A stretch of DNA of 64,000 nt, taken from contig JABDQH010000075.1 in NCBI GenBank assembly GCA_013042375.1, positions 20,208 through 84,207 on the forward strand. The letters are read 5' to 3'. The DNA is from Woeseiaceae bacterium. Its GTDB lineage: Bacteria > Pseudomonadota > Gammaproteobacteria > Steroidobacterales > Woeseiaceae. The position numbers and the translations under genes were made by a program. Under the pieces are notes generated by a model. That model worked only from the letters and a program-made list of their open reading frames with translations. It was not told the DNA's origin and made no database searches. Positions 33,428 to 43,260 of the stretch are shown piece by piece. Numbering within the stretch: position 1 is the first letter of the stretch; each line of letters opens with the position of its first letter.

Positions 33428-35848
33428 ATGCCTGAATTCAAGTGGCTGCTCGTCGCAGTTTGCCTCGCGCTCGTGGCGGGCGGCAGCCATGCCGCCGACG
33501 ACAAGCTCGCCCTGGATCAGTACCAGTCGTTCGAAGGGTTCGTCGACATGTGGTGGGACGAGCGCGGCGGTCGCATGCTGCTGCGTATCGAGGAGTTCGA
33601 TGTACCGCTGCTGTACCAGGTTTCGCTGCCACGCGGGGTCGGCTCGAACGACATCGGCCTGGACCGCGGCCAGCTCGGCGAAACCCGCATCGTTCGCTTC
33701 CTGCGGAGCGGCCCGAAGGTCCTGCTGGTCGAGGACAATCTTGCTTACCGGGCCTACAGCGAGGATGCGCGGGAGCGCCAGGCCGTGGCCGAGTCGTTCG
33801 CGCGCTCGGTCATCTGGGGTTTCACGGACATCGATCCCGACGACGACGCGACGATCGTCGATGCGACGCCGTTCTTCGTTCGCGACGCCCACGGGGTTGC
33901 CGCACGCCTGGCCGCCATGGGCGAGGGGAAGTTCCAGGTCGACGCGGCGCGTTCGGCGATTTACCTGCCACGCACGCGGGCGTTTCCCGACAATTCCGAG
34001 GTCGAGGCCATGGTCACGCTCGCGGGCGACCCGACGGGCAAGCACCTGCCGACGGTCACGCCCGACCGCAATGCGCTGACCGTGCACGTGCATCATTCGT
34101 TCGTGCGCCTGCCCGACGACGATTACGACCCCTTGCCCTACGATCCGCGCAGCGGCGTCATCGGTCTCGGCTATAGCGCGCGCGGTTATCTCGACTACGC
34201 GACGCCGATCGGCGAGCCGCTCGCCCGCAACGTCGGCCGGCGCCACCGTCTCGAGAAGGTCGATCCGGCGGCGGCAGTCAGCGAAGCCGTCGAGCCGATC
34301 GTCTACTACCTGGACCCCGGCGCGCCCGAGCCCGTGCGCTCGGCGCTGCTCGAGGGCGCACGCTGGTGGGCCGAGGCCTTCGAGGCCGCCGGCTACAAAG
34401 ACGCATATCGCGTGGAAATACTGCCTGACGGGGCCGACCCGATGGATGTCCGCTACAACGTCATCCAGTGGGTGCATCGCTCGACGCGCGGCTGGTCCTA
34501 CGGCGCATCGGTCCTGGACCCGCGCACGGGCGAAATACTCAAGGGGCATGTCTCGCTCGGCTCGCTGCGCGTGCGCCAGGACTACCTGATCGCGGAAGGG
34601 CTGCTCGCGCCGTACGAGGACGAGAGCGTGCCACCCGAGATGCTCGAGATGTCGCTCGCACGCATCCGGCAGCTGTCGGCGCACGAGGTCGGGCACACGC
34701 TCGGTTTCGAGCACAATTTCGCCGCCAGCACGCAGGACCGGGCATCGGTCATGGACTACCCGTTTCCGCTGATTCGCATCGATAACGATGGCGAGCTCGA
34801 CCTCTCGGATGCGTACGACGTCGGCATCGGGGAGTGGGACAAGCGCACGGTGTTGTATGCCTACCAGGACTTCCCCGACGTCGTCGACGCCGATGCCGCG
34901 CGTCGCGAGATCATCGACGAGACGATTGCGCTAGGGTTTCGCTACGTCGTCGATCGCGATGCGCGATCGCCGGCAACGTCGCACCCTCACGGCAACCTGT
35001 GGGACAACGGCGACGACGCGATTGCCGAGTTCGAGCACCTGCTGCGCGTGCGCGAGATCGCGCTGCGACGCTTTTCCGAGCGCAACATCAGGATCGGTCG
35101 GCCGCTCGCCGGTATCGAGGAGGCGCTCGTTCCCGTGTACCTGCTGCATCGCTTCCAGCTGCAGGCCGTCGGCAAGCTGATCGGCGGGGGCTACTTCAAC
35201 TACCGCCTGCGCGGCGACGGGCAGGCGGATGCGCGGCCGGTGCCCGTCGCACGACAACAGCGCGCCATCGACGCCCTGCTCGCGACGCTCGATCCCGAGG
35301 TGTTGCGCCTGCCTGTCGCTCTCGACGATGCCATACCACCGCGCGTTCCCAACAACCCGAGGACGCGGGAGACCTTCGCCGGGGCGACCGGCATGAATTT
35401 CGACGCACTGGCGCCCGCGAAGGCGTCGGTGGCGCTGACGCTGCAGGTCCTGCTCGACCCGAGCCGGGCCGCGCGCCTCGAGCGTGCGGGTGCGCCCGGA
35501 TTCGCCGCGGTGACCCGCGGCCTGCTCGAGGCATCGTGGTACGCGAACAAGCACGATGGTCCCGACGGGGCGCTGCTGCGACAGACCAACACGCAGGTCC
35601 TCTACGGACTCCTGGGCCTGGCCTTCGACGGCGAAGCCGATGCCGACGTCCGCGCGCTGGCGCTGGCCGCGGTCAAGGACCTCGATCGGCGCCTGACGCG
35701 GCGGACCTCGCGCGATGCGACGACGCGGGCGCATTACGCGTTTGCGAAACACGAGATTGCACGGCTGCTCGCAGACCCGGCGGCACTCGCCAAGCTGGCC
35801 CCTGCAATGGTGCCGCCCGGCTCACCGATCGGCACGACGCCCGAGTAG
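33428..35848 (+). CDS. Large secreted zinc metalloprotease (DUF5117/DUF5118 group)
   Basis: 806 residues with a signal peptide (MPEFKWLLVAVCLALVAGGS, cleavage after HA). After an N-terminal domain of about 300 residues (DUF5117-like), the catalytic site reads SAHEVGHTLGFEHNFAAS (His419, Glu420, His423, His429), an extended metzincin motif, with a Met-turn SVMDYPFPLI. The C-terminal third is mostly helical and has no recognised domain. These proteases are frequent in Bacteroidetes and gammaproteobacterial degraders. It would cleave proteins in the periplasm or outside. A GGGGGAAG sequence precedes the ATG. Confidence 0.92.
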   Translation: MPEFKWLLVAVCLALVAGGSHAADDKLALDQYQSFEGFVDMWWDERGGRMLLRIEEFDVPLLYQVSLPRGVGSNDIGLDRGQLGETRIVRFLRSGPKVLLVEDNLAYRAYSEDARERQAVAESFARSVIWGFTDIDPDDDATIVDATPFFVRDAHGVAARLAAMGEGKFQVDAARSAIYLPRTRAFPDNSEVEAMVTLAGDPTGKHLPTVTPDRNALTVHVHHSFVRLPDDDYDPLPYDPRSGVIGLGYSARGYLDYATPIGEPLARNVGRRHRLEKVDPAAAVSEAVEPIVYYLDPGAPEPVRSALLEGARWWAEAFEAAGYKDAYRVEILPDGADPMDVRYNVIQWVHRSTRGWSYGASVLDPRTGEILKGHVSLGSLRVRQDYLIAEGLLAPYEDESVPPEMLEMSLARIRQLSAHEVGHTLGFEHNFAASTQDRASVMDYPFPLIRIDNDGELDLSDAYDVGIGEWDKRTVLYAYQDFPDVVDADAARREIIDETIALGFRYVVDRDARSPATSHPHGNLWDNGDDAIAEFEHLLRVREIALRRFSERNIRIGRPLAGIEEALVPVYLLHRFQLQAVGKLIGGGYFNYRLRGDGQADARPVPVARQQRAIDALLATLDPEVLRLPVALDDAIPPRVPNNPRTRETFAGATGMNFDALAPAKASVALTLQVLLDPSRAARLERAGAPGFAAVTRGLLEASWYANKHDGPDGALLRQTNTQVLYGLLGLAFDGEADADVRALALAAVKDLDRRLTRRTSRDATTRAHYAFAKHEIARLLADPAALAKLAPAMVPPGSPIGTTPE

Positions 35849-35858
35849 GCCGTACGCG

Positions 35859-37289
35859 ATGAACACGACCATAACCGTTCTCGTCGTCTACCTCGGCATC
35901 CTCGTCGCGCTCGCCGTATGGAGCCGGCGCGAGACCCACACGCTGTCGGGTTTCTACCTCGCCGGCAAGAAGCTGCCGTTCTGGGTCGTCGCCTTCAGCA
36001 CCAACGCCACGGGCGAGTCGGGCTGGCTGCTGCTCGGCCTGTCGGGCATGGGTTATCTCGTCGGGATGCAGGCCTACTGGGTGGTCGTCGGCGAGATCCT
36101 CGGCATCGGCGCGTCGTGGTGGCTCATGTCGCGGCGTCTCAAGGCGCTCGGTGACGAGACCGACTCGATCACGGTACCCGACGTGCTCGCGGCCAAATTC
36201 CAGGACCGCTGGAACCTGATCCGCGCCGTCGCCGTGCTGATCATCGTCGTCATGGTGACGACTTACGTGACCGCCCAGATGGTCGCCACGGGCAAGGCCT
36301 TCTCCGAGTTCCTGGGCATGGAGTACCGCACGGGCGTCATCGTCGGCTCGGTCATCATCATTGCGTACACTTTTGTCGGTGGTTACAAGGCCGTGTCCTA
36401 CACCGACGTCGTGCAGGGCGTGCTCATGCTGCTCGGCCTGATAGCCGTGCCGGCGGCGGCAATCATCGCCTCGGGCGGCTGGGAAGGCGTGCAGGAGTCG
36501 CTCATGCAGCAGGACCCGGCGCTCCTCGACATGTTCGGTTTCGCGGCGACCCCGGTGTGGATCGGGATCGCGAGCTTCGTCGCGATCGGCCTGCCGTTCC
36601 TCGGTGTGCCGCAGCTCCTGATTCGCTATATGTCGGCGCGCGACGACGGCGAGATTCGCAAGGCGCGCATCATGTCGCTGATCGTGCTGTTCGTGTTCAC
36701 GTTCGGCGCAGTCACCGCCGGTGTCGCGGGCCGTGCGCTGTACCCGGGCCTCGAGGACCCGGAGAGCATCTTCCCGGTCATTTCCAACAACCTGTTCCCC
36801 CCGGTGATCGCGGGCATGCTGCTCGTCGTCGTTCTGTCGGCGATCATGTCGACGGTCGACTCGCTTCTCCTGCTGGCCTCGTCGTCGGTCGTGCGCGACA
36901 CCTACCAGAAAATCATGAAGAGTGACGAGAGTGACGAGACGCTCTCGAACTACGGCAAGATCGTGACGATCGTCATCGGCGCGATCGCCGTGGTCCTCGG
37001 CGTGCAGGAACCGCGTGTCATCTTTCATTTCGTGCTCGCGTCGTGGTCGGGTCTCGGCTCGGCGTTCGGGCCGGCGATGCTTGGCGTGCTCTACTACAAG
37101 CGCATCACCTGGGAAGGCGTTCTGTCGGGCATGCTCGGCGGCTTCATCGCGAGTGTCGTCTGGCTCAGCTTCTTCAAGGCCGACTACCACGGTCTCTACG
37201 AAGCGATCCCGGGCTTCATCGCAGGATTGCTGCTGACCTTCGGCGTCAGCCGCCTGACGAGCCACGAAAAAAATTCCGCGAATTTGTAA
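35859..37289 (+). CDS. Sodium:solute symporter, PutP-like
   Basis: 476 residues with about 13 helices, from MNTTITVLVVYLGILVALAV. Family segments are SGFYLAGKKLPFWVVAFSTN, ATGESGWLLLGLSGMGYLVG and IAYTFVGGYKAVSYTDVVQG, as in sodium/proline symporters. Direct proof of proline as the substrate is not visible. The start lies ten bases after the metalloprotease stop, so peptide breakdown and amino-acid uptake may be cotranscribed. Confidence 0.92.
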   Translation: MNTTITVLVVYLGILVALAVWSRRETHTLSGFYLAGKKLPFWVVAFSTNATGESGWLLLGLSGMGYLVGMQAYWVVVGEILGIGASWWLMSRRLKALGDETDSITVPDVLAAKFQDRWNLIRAVAVLIIVVMVTTYVTAQMVATGKAFSEFLGMEYRTGVIVGSVIIIAYTFVGGYKAVSYTDVVQGVLMLLGLIAVPAAAIIASGGWEGVQESLMQQDPALLDMFGFAATPVWIGIASFVAIGLPFLGVPQLLIRYMSARDDGEIRKARIMSLIVLFVFTFGAVTAGVAGRALYPGLEDPESIFPVISNNLFPPVIAGMLLVVVLSAIMSTVDSLLLLASSSVVRDTYQKIMKSDESDETLSNYGKIVTIVIGAIAVVLGVQEPRVIFHFVLASWSGLGSAFGPAMLGVLYYKRITWEGVLSGMLGGFIASVVWLSFFKADYHGLYEAIPGFIAGLLLTFGVSRLTSHEKNSANL

Positions 37290-37347
37290 CCGAATCGGCG
37301 GCAGGGCCCTACAAGCGGGTATTACTTCAGTGAAGAGGGTTTGTCCC

Positions 37348-38265
37348 ATGCGTTCATTCAAGATGCTTGCCGCCGTGCTACTGCTTGCCGTGCCGGCCCT
37401 GTCACAGGCCGAGATCGGCTCCGTCCCGGGCGATTCGGCCTGGTATTTCCATGCCGACTTTGACGCCATGCGCAAAGGCAAGGCCAGCCGCGGCCTGTAC
37501 GAGTGGCTCGATGCCGAGGTGTTCGCCGAAATTCGCAAGGAAATCGGTATCGACTTCAACAAGGAAGCCCGCTACGTCACGGCATTCTCGGCCCGCAACG
37601 ACGGTCCGATCATCGTCTTCGACGGCAACATCGAACAGGAAACCAAGGACAAGCTCATGGCGATGGGCGCCGCGGCCTCCGGCGGTAACCTCGAGCCGCT
37701 CAAGGCCCATGGCAAGGAGTTCTTTCATTTCGAAGGTGACGGCGACGCCGGCGGGGATGTCGACATCGATATCGAGTCGCTCGAGGAAGAGGCGTACATA
37801 AGTTTCGCGCTCAAAGACAAGATCGTCATTACGCACCGCAAGGAGCAGATGGAGGCCCTGCTTGCGAACAACGGCCGCATCCCGACGGCGCGCAAGGATC
37901 GCAATACGCTGTTCGTGCTGCAGGCCGATCGCGCGCTGATGCAGGCTGGCGTTAACACGAACGCGTTCGAAGGCGACGAGTGGGATTCGAACATCGTGCG
38001 CAACACCAAGCAGGTTGCCGTACTGCTGGCCGATCTTGGCGACAAGCTCGGCCTCGAGGCGCGCCTGATCACGACCGAACCCGAGATGGCCAACTCGCTC
38101 GCGAGCATCGTGCGCGGCCTGGTCAGCCTGTCGATGTTCAGCGACGACATGGACCCCGACATGGCCGAGGTACTGCAGGGCACGACCGTGGACGTCGACG
38201 ATGCGACGCTCAGGGTCGGGCTCGAGCTCGATCCCGAATCGGTCGTCTCGGCACTTGAAGACTGA
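37348..38265 (+). CDS. Secreted protein coupled to an ECF sigma gene
   Basis: 305 residues from MRSFKMLAAVLLLAVPALSQ, a typical signal peptide (cleavage after QA). An upstream GTG would put an unfavourable MKRVCP in front. The mature part includes VPGDSAWYFHADFDAMRKG, VTAFSARNDGPIIVFDG and an acidic VDIDIESLEEE segment, with no cysteine. The family is not recognised. Its last 11 bases overlap the sigma factor start, so it is probably part of the same regulatory unit. Confidence 0.7.
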   Translation: MRSFKMLAAVLLLAVPALSQAEIGSVPGDSAWYFHADFDAMRKGKASRGLYEWLDAEVFAEIRKEIGIDFNKEARYVTAFSARNDGPIIVFDGNIEQETKDKLMAMGAAASGGNLEPLKAHGKEFFHFEGDGDAGGDVDIDIESLEEEAYISFALKDKIVITHRKEQMEALLANNGRIPTARKDRNTLFVLQADRALMQAGVNTNAFEGDEWDSNIVRNTKQVAVLLADLGDKLGLEARLITTEPEMANSLASIVRGLVSLSMFSDDMDPDMAEVLQGTTVDVDDATLRVGLELDPESVVSALED

Positions 38266-38797
38266 GGCGCAACTCGTTGCCGCTGCCAGGGATGGGTCCG
38301 TGGACGCGTTCACGGACCTCGCCCGGCATCACCGGGAACGCCTGCTGCGTTTCCTTTTGACGCGTTGCGCGAGCTTTGCCGACGCAGAGGACGTTCTGCA
38401 GGACACGCTTATTGCCGCCTACCGCTACATCCATTCCTACGACCCGCGCTGGCGCTTCAGCACGTGGCTGTACCGCATCGCGATTCGCAACGCGGCGAAA
38501 CTGCGCGGGCCCGATCACGTCCAGATCGGCGACCTGCGTGACGAGGACAACGACCCGTTGCAGAAGTGCATCGCCTGGTCCGAATCCGAGAATCTCTGGG
38601 TCAACGCGCGGCGCCTGCTCAACGACGAGGTGTTTGCGGCAATGTGGCTGCGCTATGCCGAGGACATGTCGGTGAAGGATATTTCGCAGGCGCTGGATCG
38701 CAGCGTTTCCTGGACCAAAGTCAACCTGATGAGAGGGCGGCGCGTACTCGATGCCGAGCTGAACGATGCCGCCACGAAAAGTGAAGCCTATGGATAA
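38255..38797 (+). CDS. ECF-type RNA polymerase sigma factor
   Basis: 180 residues. Region 2 reads DAEDVLQDTLIAAYRYI then RWRFSTWLYRIAIRNA, and region 4 reads MWLRYAEDMSVKDISQAL then DRSVSWTKVNLMRGRRVL. The chosen start is a TTG at 38255, which places the usual six residues before region 1.2/2 (LVAAARDGSVDAF). A GTG at 38299 is possible but would truncate region 2. It is translationally linked to the preceding secreted-protein gene and overlaps the next gene. Confidence 0.88.
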   Translation: MKTEAQLVAAARDGSVDAFTDLARHHRERLLRFLLTRCASFADAEDVLQDTLIAAYRYIHSYDPRWRFSTWLYRIAIRNAAKLRGPDHVQIGDLRDEDNDPLQKCIAWSESENLWVNARRLLNDEVFAAMWLRYAEDMSVKDISQALDRSVSWTKVNLMRGRRVLDAELNDAATKSEAYG

Positions 38798-39182
38798 ACT
38801 CAGCAAAAGGCTGCGCGATGACGCAGCGTGTATCGACGTCGCCATATCGGAGGAACTCGATCATCGCATCGAGGCGTCGCTGCGTGCGGCGACGCCGGAG
38901 ACCGACCCGGGGCGCGCGCGCGCCGCGAGGCCGGCGTTGTTCTGGTGGGCCAGCACGATTACCGGGGTTGCGGCGGCCGCGGCCGTTATCGCCCTGCTCA
39001 ACTGGCAGGTGCCCGACGAGCCCGTGAGGCCGCCGCCGGTGCCGATCGCCGAGCTGGCGCCGTTGCCGGACCTCAATGTCGAGGCGGCCATGCTGACGGC
39101 GCCGCTGCAGCAGGAGCTCGAGGACCTGCAGTCCGACTTCAAGAAAGCCGAGGAGAAGGTCAGGCGGGATATCGGGCTGTAG
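38790..39182 (+). CDS. Putative anti-sigma factor (membrane)
   Basis: 130 residues: a cytoplasmic N-terminal part (MDKLSKRLRDDAACIDVAIS, ELDHRIEASLRAATPE), one transmembrane helix (FWWASTITGVAAAAAVIALL at about 54-73), then a Pro-rich stretch and a C-terminal coiled-coil-like segment (LQQELEDLQSDFKKAEEKVR). The overlap with the sigma gene and the topology suit a membrane anti-sigma factor. No ZAS zinc motif is seen. The role is inferred from context. Confidence 0.72.
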   Translation: MDKLSKRLRDDAACIDVAISEELDHRIEASLRAATPETDPGRARAARPALFWWASTITGVAAAAAVIALLNWQVPDEPVRPPPVPIAELAPLPDLNVEAAMLTAPLQQELEDLQSDFKKAEEKVRRDIGL

Positions 39183-39272
39183 GCCGGGGTAAGTCGCGGA
39201 CATCGTCGAAAAATCCTATGATCGAGTCGATTGTCGCGAGGACTGTTCCTTGCGCCTGATGCGGAGACCGAC

Positions 39273-39887
39273 ATGCGTGCCGTCCTGTTCGACATCGACG
39301 GAACCCTGCTGCACTCGGCGGCCATCGACGATGCACTGTACCGCGAGGCCGTGCGGGTCGTGCTTGGCGACGTGCAGCTGCGCCCGAGCCTGCACGAGTA
39401 CGAATTCGTTACCGACACGGGCGTCTTGCGGCAGATCCTGCGCGACAACGATATAGACGAGAACGAGCGCACCCTGGAGGGGATTCGCACGGTTTTCGTC
39501 GACCTGCTCGAGGCACACGTTCACGAACACGGCCCGTTCCGCGAGATTCCGGGCGCCCGCCAGATGCTGCGCGCGTTGCAGGCATCGCCCGCGTGCGCCG
39601 TCGCGATGGCGACGGGCGGGTGGCGCCAGAGCGCCGTGTTGAAGCTCGCCTCCGCCCGCATGCACTACGAGGACATACCGCTGGCGACCTCGAATGATCA
39701 TCACGAGCGCACGACGATCATGGAGATCGCGCTCGAGCGTCTCGGCGGCAGCTTCGAGTCGGTCACGTATTTCGGCGACGGGCCGTGGGACCGCGAGGCC
39801 TGCGCGCGGCTCGGCTGGGAGTTCGTCGCCGTCGGCCCCGAGCTGGGCGGTCTCGAGCACTTCCACGGAGTCGATCCTTGCAGTTGA
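39273..39887 (+). CDS. HAD-superfamily phosphatase
   Basis: 204 residues from [20 protein letters not shown]. Motif I is DIDGT, motif II MATGGW, and motif [13 protein letters not shown]; a helical cap domain occupies about 20-85. It probably removes phosphate from a small metabolite. The CNT nucleoside transporter gene begins two bases after its stop, so dephosphorylation of a nucleotide or sugar phosphate is a reasonable guess, but the specificity is not readable. Confidence 0.88.
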   Translation: MRAVLFDIDGTLLHSAAIDDALYREAVRVVLGDVQLRPSLHEYEFVTDTGVLRQILRDNDIDENERTLEGIRTVFVDLLEAHVHEHGPFREIPGARQMLRALQASPACAVAMATGGWRQSAVLKLASARMHYEDIPLATSNDHHERTTIMEIALERLGGSFESVTYFGDGPWDREACARLGWEFVAVGPELGGLEHFHGVDPCS

Positions 39888-39889
39888 TC

Positions 39890-41101
39890 ATGAGTCTCGT
39901 GGGGATCGCGACGATATTCGCGATCGCGTTTCTCATGTCGACGAATCGTGCCGCGATCAGGCAGCGGACAATTCTCATCGCTTTCGGCATCCAGGCGGCG
40001 GTCGGGGCCCTGGTGCTGTACGTGCCGGCCGGCGGCCGGGTTCTCGACAGGGTCGTGCGCGGCGTGCAGTTCGTTATCGACCAGGGCAAGCACGGCATCG
40101 AGTTCGTGTTCGGCACGCAGATCGAGTCGTCACTCGGGTTCACGGTCGCATTCGGCGTGCTGCCCGTCATCGTGTTCTTCGCGGCGCTGATGTCGGTCCT
40201 CTACTACCTCAACATCATGCAGCGCGTCGTCGGCACGTTCGGCGGCTGGCTGCACAGGCTGCTGGGCACGAGTCACGCGGAGTCGGTATCGGCCGTCTCG
40301 AACATCTTCGTCGGGCACACGGACGCGCCGCTCGTGGTGCGTCCTTACCTCAAGGGCATGACCGAGTCGGAGCTGTTCGCCGTGATGACGGGCGGCTGCG
40401 CGACGATCGCGGGCGCAGTCATGATGGGTTATGCGCAGATGGGGGTGGAGCTCAAGTACCTGATCACGGCGAGCTTCATGGCGGCGCCGGGCGGACTGAT
40501 GATGGCCAAGATTCTCGTGCCCGAGACCGTGTCGCACGATGCGAGGCCAGAGCCCGACGAGGTCGCCGACGAGGAGCAGCCCGTCAACATCTTCGAGGCC
40601 ATCGGTAACGGCGCCATGACGGGTATGCAGGTCGCGCTGGCCGTCGGCGCGATGCTGGTCGCCTTCGTCGGCCTCATCTACCTGCTCAATGGCCTGCTCG
40701 AGTTGCTCGGCGGCTACATCGGTATCGAGGAACTGACGATCCAGTGGCTGCTCGGCAAGCTGTTTGCGCCGATCGCGTTCCTGCTCGGCGTGCCCTGGGG
40801 CGAGGCGGCGCAGGCGGGCAGCCTGATCGGGCAGAAACTCGTCATCAACGAGTTCTATGCCTACGTCAGTTTCGTGGGCGTGCGCGAGTCGCTGTCCCCG
40901 TACACGCAGCTCGTCGTCACGTTCGCGCTGTGCGGCTTCGCCAACCTGTCCTCGATCGCCATCCTGCTCGGCGGGCTGGGCGCGATCGCGCCGACACGCC
41001 GGCACGACATCGCGAGGCTTGGCCTGCGGGCCGTCATCGGGGGTACACTGGTTAACCTTTTGAACGCATCGCTGGCGGGCTTCTTCTTCGCCCTGCAGTG
41101 A
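39890..41101 (+). CDS. CNT-family nucleoside transporter (paralogue 1)
   Basis: 403 residues, NupC-type concentrative nucleoside transporter, sodium or proton coupled, in the inner membrane. The start is [20 protein letters not shown], two bases after the HAD stop. The family HP1 loop reads [18 protein letters not shown] (about residues 141-158), the second core part [13 protein letters not shown], and the substrate region [17 protein letters not shown]. In the usual HP1 sequence the base-contacting residues are Gly-Gln-Thr-Glu; here they are Gly-His-Thr-Asp. DeoB follows nine bases later. Confidence 0.93.
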   Translation: MSLVGIATIFAIAFLMSTNRAAIRQRTILIAFGIQAAVGALVLYVPAGGRVLDRVVRGVQFVIDQGKHGIEFVFGTQIESSLGFTVAFGVLPVIVFFAALMSVLYYLNIMQRVVGTFGGWLHRLLGTSHAESVSAVSNIFVGHTDAPLVVRPYLKGMTESELFAVMTGGCATIAGAVMMGYAQMGVELKYLITASFMAAPGGLMMAKILVPETVSHDARPEPDEVADEEQPVNIFEAIGNGAMTGMQVALAVGAMLVAFVGLIYLLNGLLELLGGYIGIEELTIQWLLGKLFAPIAFLLGVPWGEAAQAGSLIGQKLVINEFYAYVSFVGVRESLSPYTQLVVTFALCGFANLSSIAILLGGLGAIAPTRRHDIARLGLRAVIGGTLVNLLNASLAGFFFALQ

Positions 41102-41110
41102 CGGAGAACC

Positions 41111-42307
41111 ATGGCAAGGGCAATCATTCTCGTACTGGATTCCTTCGGTATCGGCGCGACCGCCGACGCGGAGTCTTTCGGCGATGTGGGCTCGGACACG
41201 TTCGGCCACATCGCGCACGAGCGGGCCGCCGCGGGCAAGCCGCTGACGCTGCCCAACCTGGCGCGGCTCGGCCTGTACGAGGCGGGCAGGGAAAGCACGG
41301 GCGAGTACGCGGCGGGCGCGATCACGAATGCCGACTTCATCGGCGCCTGGGGCCATGCGGCCGAGATGTCGAGCGGCAAGGACACGCCCAGCGGCCACTG
41401 GGAAATCGCCGGCGTGCCCGTATTGTTCGACTGGGGCTATTTCACGGGCAAGACCGACACGTTCCCGGCCGAACTCATCGACGCACTCGTCGAACGAGCA
41501 GGCCTGCCCGGCGTGCTCGGCAACTGCCATGCGTCGGGCACGACGATCATCGCCGAACTCGGCGACGAGCACGTGCGCAGCGGCAAGCCGATCGTCTATA
41601 CGTCGGCTGACAGCGTGTTCCAGGTCGCGTGCCACGAGGAGGCGTTCGGCCTCGAGCGCCTGTACTCGCTCTGCGACATCGCGCGCGAGCTCGTCGATGA
41701 GTACAACATCGGCCGCGTCATCGCCCGGCCGTTCGTCGGCGACGGGCCCGAGACGTACGCGCGCACGGGCAACCGGCGCGACCTGACGACGCCGCCGCAC
41801 GCGCCGACCGTGCTCGACAAGCTCGCGGAGAAGGGCGGTGACGTCATCAGCATCGGCAAGATCGCCGACATCTATGCGCACCAGGGTATAACTAAGAAGA
41901 TCAAGGCGAGCGGCAACGCGGCCTTGTTCGACGCGACGCTGGAGGCGTTAAGCGAGGCGGGCGACGACACGCTCGTGTTCACAAATTTCGTCGACTTCGA
42001 CATGCTCTACGGGCACCGGCGCGACGTCGACGGCTACGCCGAGGCGCTCGAGTACTTCGATGCGCGCCTGCCGGAGCTACTGGACATCCTGCGCGACGAC
42101 GACGTGCTCGTGCTGTGCGCGGATCACGGTTGCGACCCGACCTGGGAGGGCTCGGACCACACGCGCGAGCACATCCCCGTGCTCGTCTACGGCAAATCGA
42201 TACAACCGGGCTCGCTCGGTCGCCGCGAGACCTTCGCCGACATCGGCCAGAGCCTCGCCACACACTTCGGCCTCGAGCCGATGGACTACGGCACCTCGTT
42301 CCTCTGA
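41111..42307 (+). CDS. deoB: Phosphopentomutase
   Basis: 398 residues, the normal DeoB length. It isomerises ribose-1-phosphate and deoxyribose-1-phosphate to the 5-phosphates with two manganese ions. The N-terminal motif [16 protein letters not shown] carries the first metal Asp, [12 protein letters not shown] the central active region, and [20 protein letters not shown] the second metal site (Asp, His, His). A GGAG sequence precedes the ATG. It processes products of the DeoA-type phosphorylase encoded 5 kb downstream. Confidence 0.97.
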   Translation: MARAIILVLDSFGIGATADAESFGDVGSDTFGHIAHERAAAGKPLTLPNLARLGLYEAGRESTGEYAAGAITNADFIGAWGHAAEMSSGKDTPSGHWEIAGVPVLFDWGYFTGKTDTFPAELIDALVERAGLPGVLGNCHASGTTIIAELGDEHVRSGKPIVYTSADSVFQVACHEEAFGLERLYSLCDIARELVDEYNIGRVIARPFVGDGPETYARTGNRRDLTTPPHAPTVLDKLAEKGGDVISIGKIADIYAHQGITKKIKASGNAALFDATLEALSEAGDDTLVFTNFVDFDMLYGHRRDVDGYAEALEYFDARLPELLDILRDDDVLVLCADHGCDPTWEGSDHTREHIPVLVYGKSIQPGSLGRRETFADIGQSLATHFGLEPMDYGTSFL

Positions 42308-42393
42308 AATAGGGTGACAGTCACCTTATCTCCGTCATCTTTGAGCAGCACGACAGTCGCCCTATCGAGATAAGGTGACTGTCACCCTATTTC
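42306..42393. repeat. Perfect 27-bp inverted repeat after deoB
   Basis: The left arm (42306-42332) begins in the deoB stop and reads GAAATAGGGTGACAGTCACC then TTATCTC; the right arm (42367-42393) is its exact complement and reaches into the 3' end of the convergent thioesterase gene. A 34-base loop separates them. Each arm is itself nearly palindromic around GGTGAC-N-GTCACC (42313-42325 and 42374-42386). It could act as a bidirectional terminator. It also looks like a mobile REP-type or miniature repeat. Confidence 0.8.
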
Positions 42394-42842
42394 CAGTCGG
42401 GCGGCACGCGTACGGCAACCACTTTACCCGCGGCGGTCTGCACTTCGCCGGAGAACACCCGGCAGTCCAGGATCGTTTTCTTCTCTGTGGTCTCCGCGAT
42501 CGTCGCGCGCAGGGTCACGTCCCTGTCGATGGGGGTCGGCGCGAGGTAGTTCACGGTGAGCTGGCCCGTGACGCACCAGATCTCCTCGCCTTCGCCGACC
42601 TCGCGTCCCTCGAGGCGGTAGTAGTTCGAGATAGCCGTACAGACGCTGTGGCAGTCGATCAGGCTCGCGATCGTGCCGCCGTACAGGTACTGCGTCGGGC
42701 CCGCGCACTGCTCGGGCCGCGGCGTGTAGGTGCAGACACATTCGTCGCCCTGCCAGTGACTCTTGATCCGGAGTCCGTCCGGGTTGTCGGGGCCGCAACC
42801 GTAGCAGTGGTTGTGGGGCATCCGGTCCTGGATGGCCGTCAT
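42387..42842 (-). CDS. PaaI/hotdog-fold thioesterase family protein
   Basis: 151 residues from MTAIQDRMPHNHCYGCGPDN. A longer upstream frame lies inside the neighbouring gene. The NHCYGCGPDNPDGLRIK opening, YLYGGTIASLIDCHSVCTA core helix and the VTGQLTVNYLAPTPIDRDV strand are characteristic of the hotdog thioesterase group. The core helix carries an Asp in the usual catalytic region. The acyl substrate is unknown. Its start overlaps the stop of the membrane protein gene upstream (ATGA). Confidence 0.88.
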   Translation of the reverse strand: MTAIQDRMPHNHCYGCGPDNPDGLRIKSHWQGDECVCTYTPRPEQCAGPTQYLYGGTIASLIDCHSVCTAISNYYRLEGREVGEGEEIWCVTGQLTVNYLAPTPIDRDVTLRATIAETTEKKTILDCRVFSGEVQTAAGKVVAVRVPPDWK

Positions 42843-43246
42843 TCGGTGGCGCCCTTGCCCCCCAGGGTCATGCCGAGCCAGGCGCCGACGCCGATACCGA
42901 CGATGCCGAGCACCGAGAACCATACGGGGTGCGGGATCATCGCGAGATTGACGATGGTCGCGACGAGCATCAGGCCGCCGACGACGCACGCGAAGATCAA
43001 CGGCTTCGCCGTGCCGATCTTGCAGGCGGTGAACGAACCGCCGAGCGTGCCGATGAACCACGCGGCCGCGACGAACAGCAACGCGCCCTTTGGCAACGTG
43101 TCGATGTAGGCGCGCATGGCATCCACATTCGCGAAGTCGAGATCGGGCGGCGGCGGATAGACACTGTGGCCGACCATCTCGACGAGCCAGACCAGAAGGC
43201 CGGCGACAACGACGCCGGCCACGCCGGCAGCAATATTCTTACCCAT
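42839..43246 (-). CDS. Small four-helix membrane protein
   Basis: 135 residues from MGKNIAAGVAGVVVAGLLVW. Four hydrophobic segments are seen: the N-terminal one, ALLFVAAAWFIGTLGGSFTA, PLIFACVVGGLMLVATIVNL and FSVLGIVGIGVGAWLGMTLG. The loop after the first helix is Pro/Asp-rich (SVYPPPPDLDF). No family name is recognised. It is coupled to the thioesterase gene and lies 14 bases after a YeaQ-type gene. Confidence 0.75.
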   Translation of the reverse strand: MGKNIAAGVAGVVVAGLLVWLVEMVGHSVYPPPPDLDFANVDAMRAYIDTLPKGALLFVAAAWFIGTLGGSFTACKIGTAKPLIFACVVGGLMLVATIVNLAMIPHPVWFSVLGIVGIGVGAWLGMTLGGKGATE

Positions 43247-43260
43247 GGTGGGTTCCCCGG

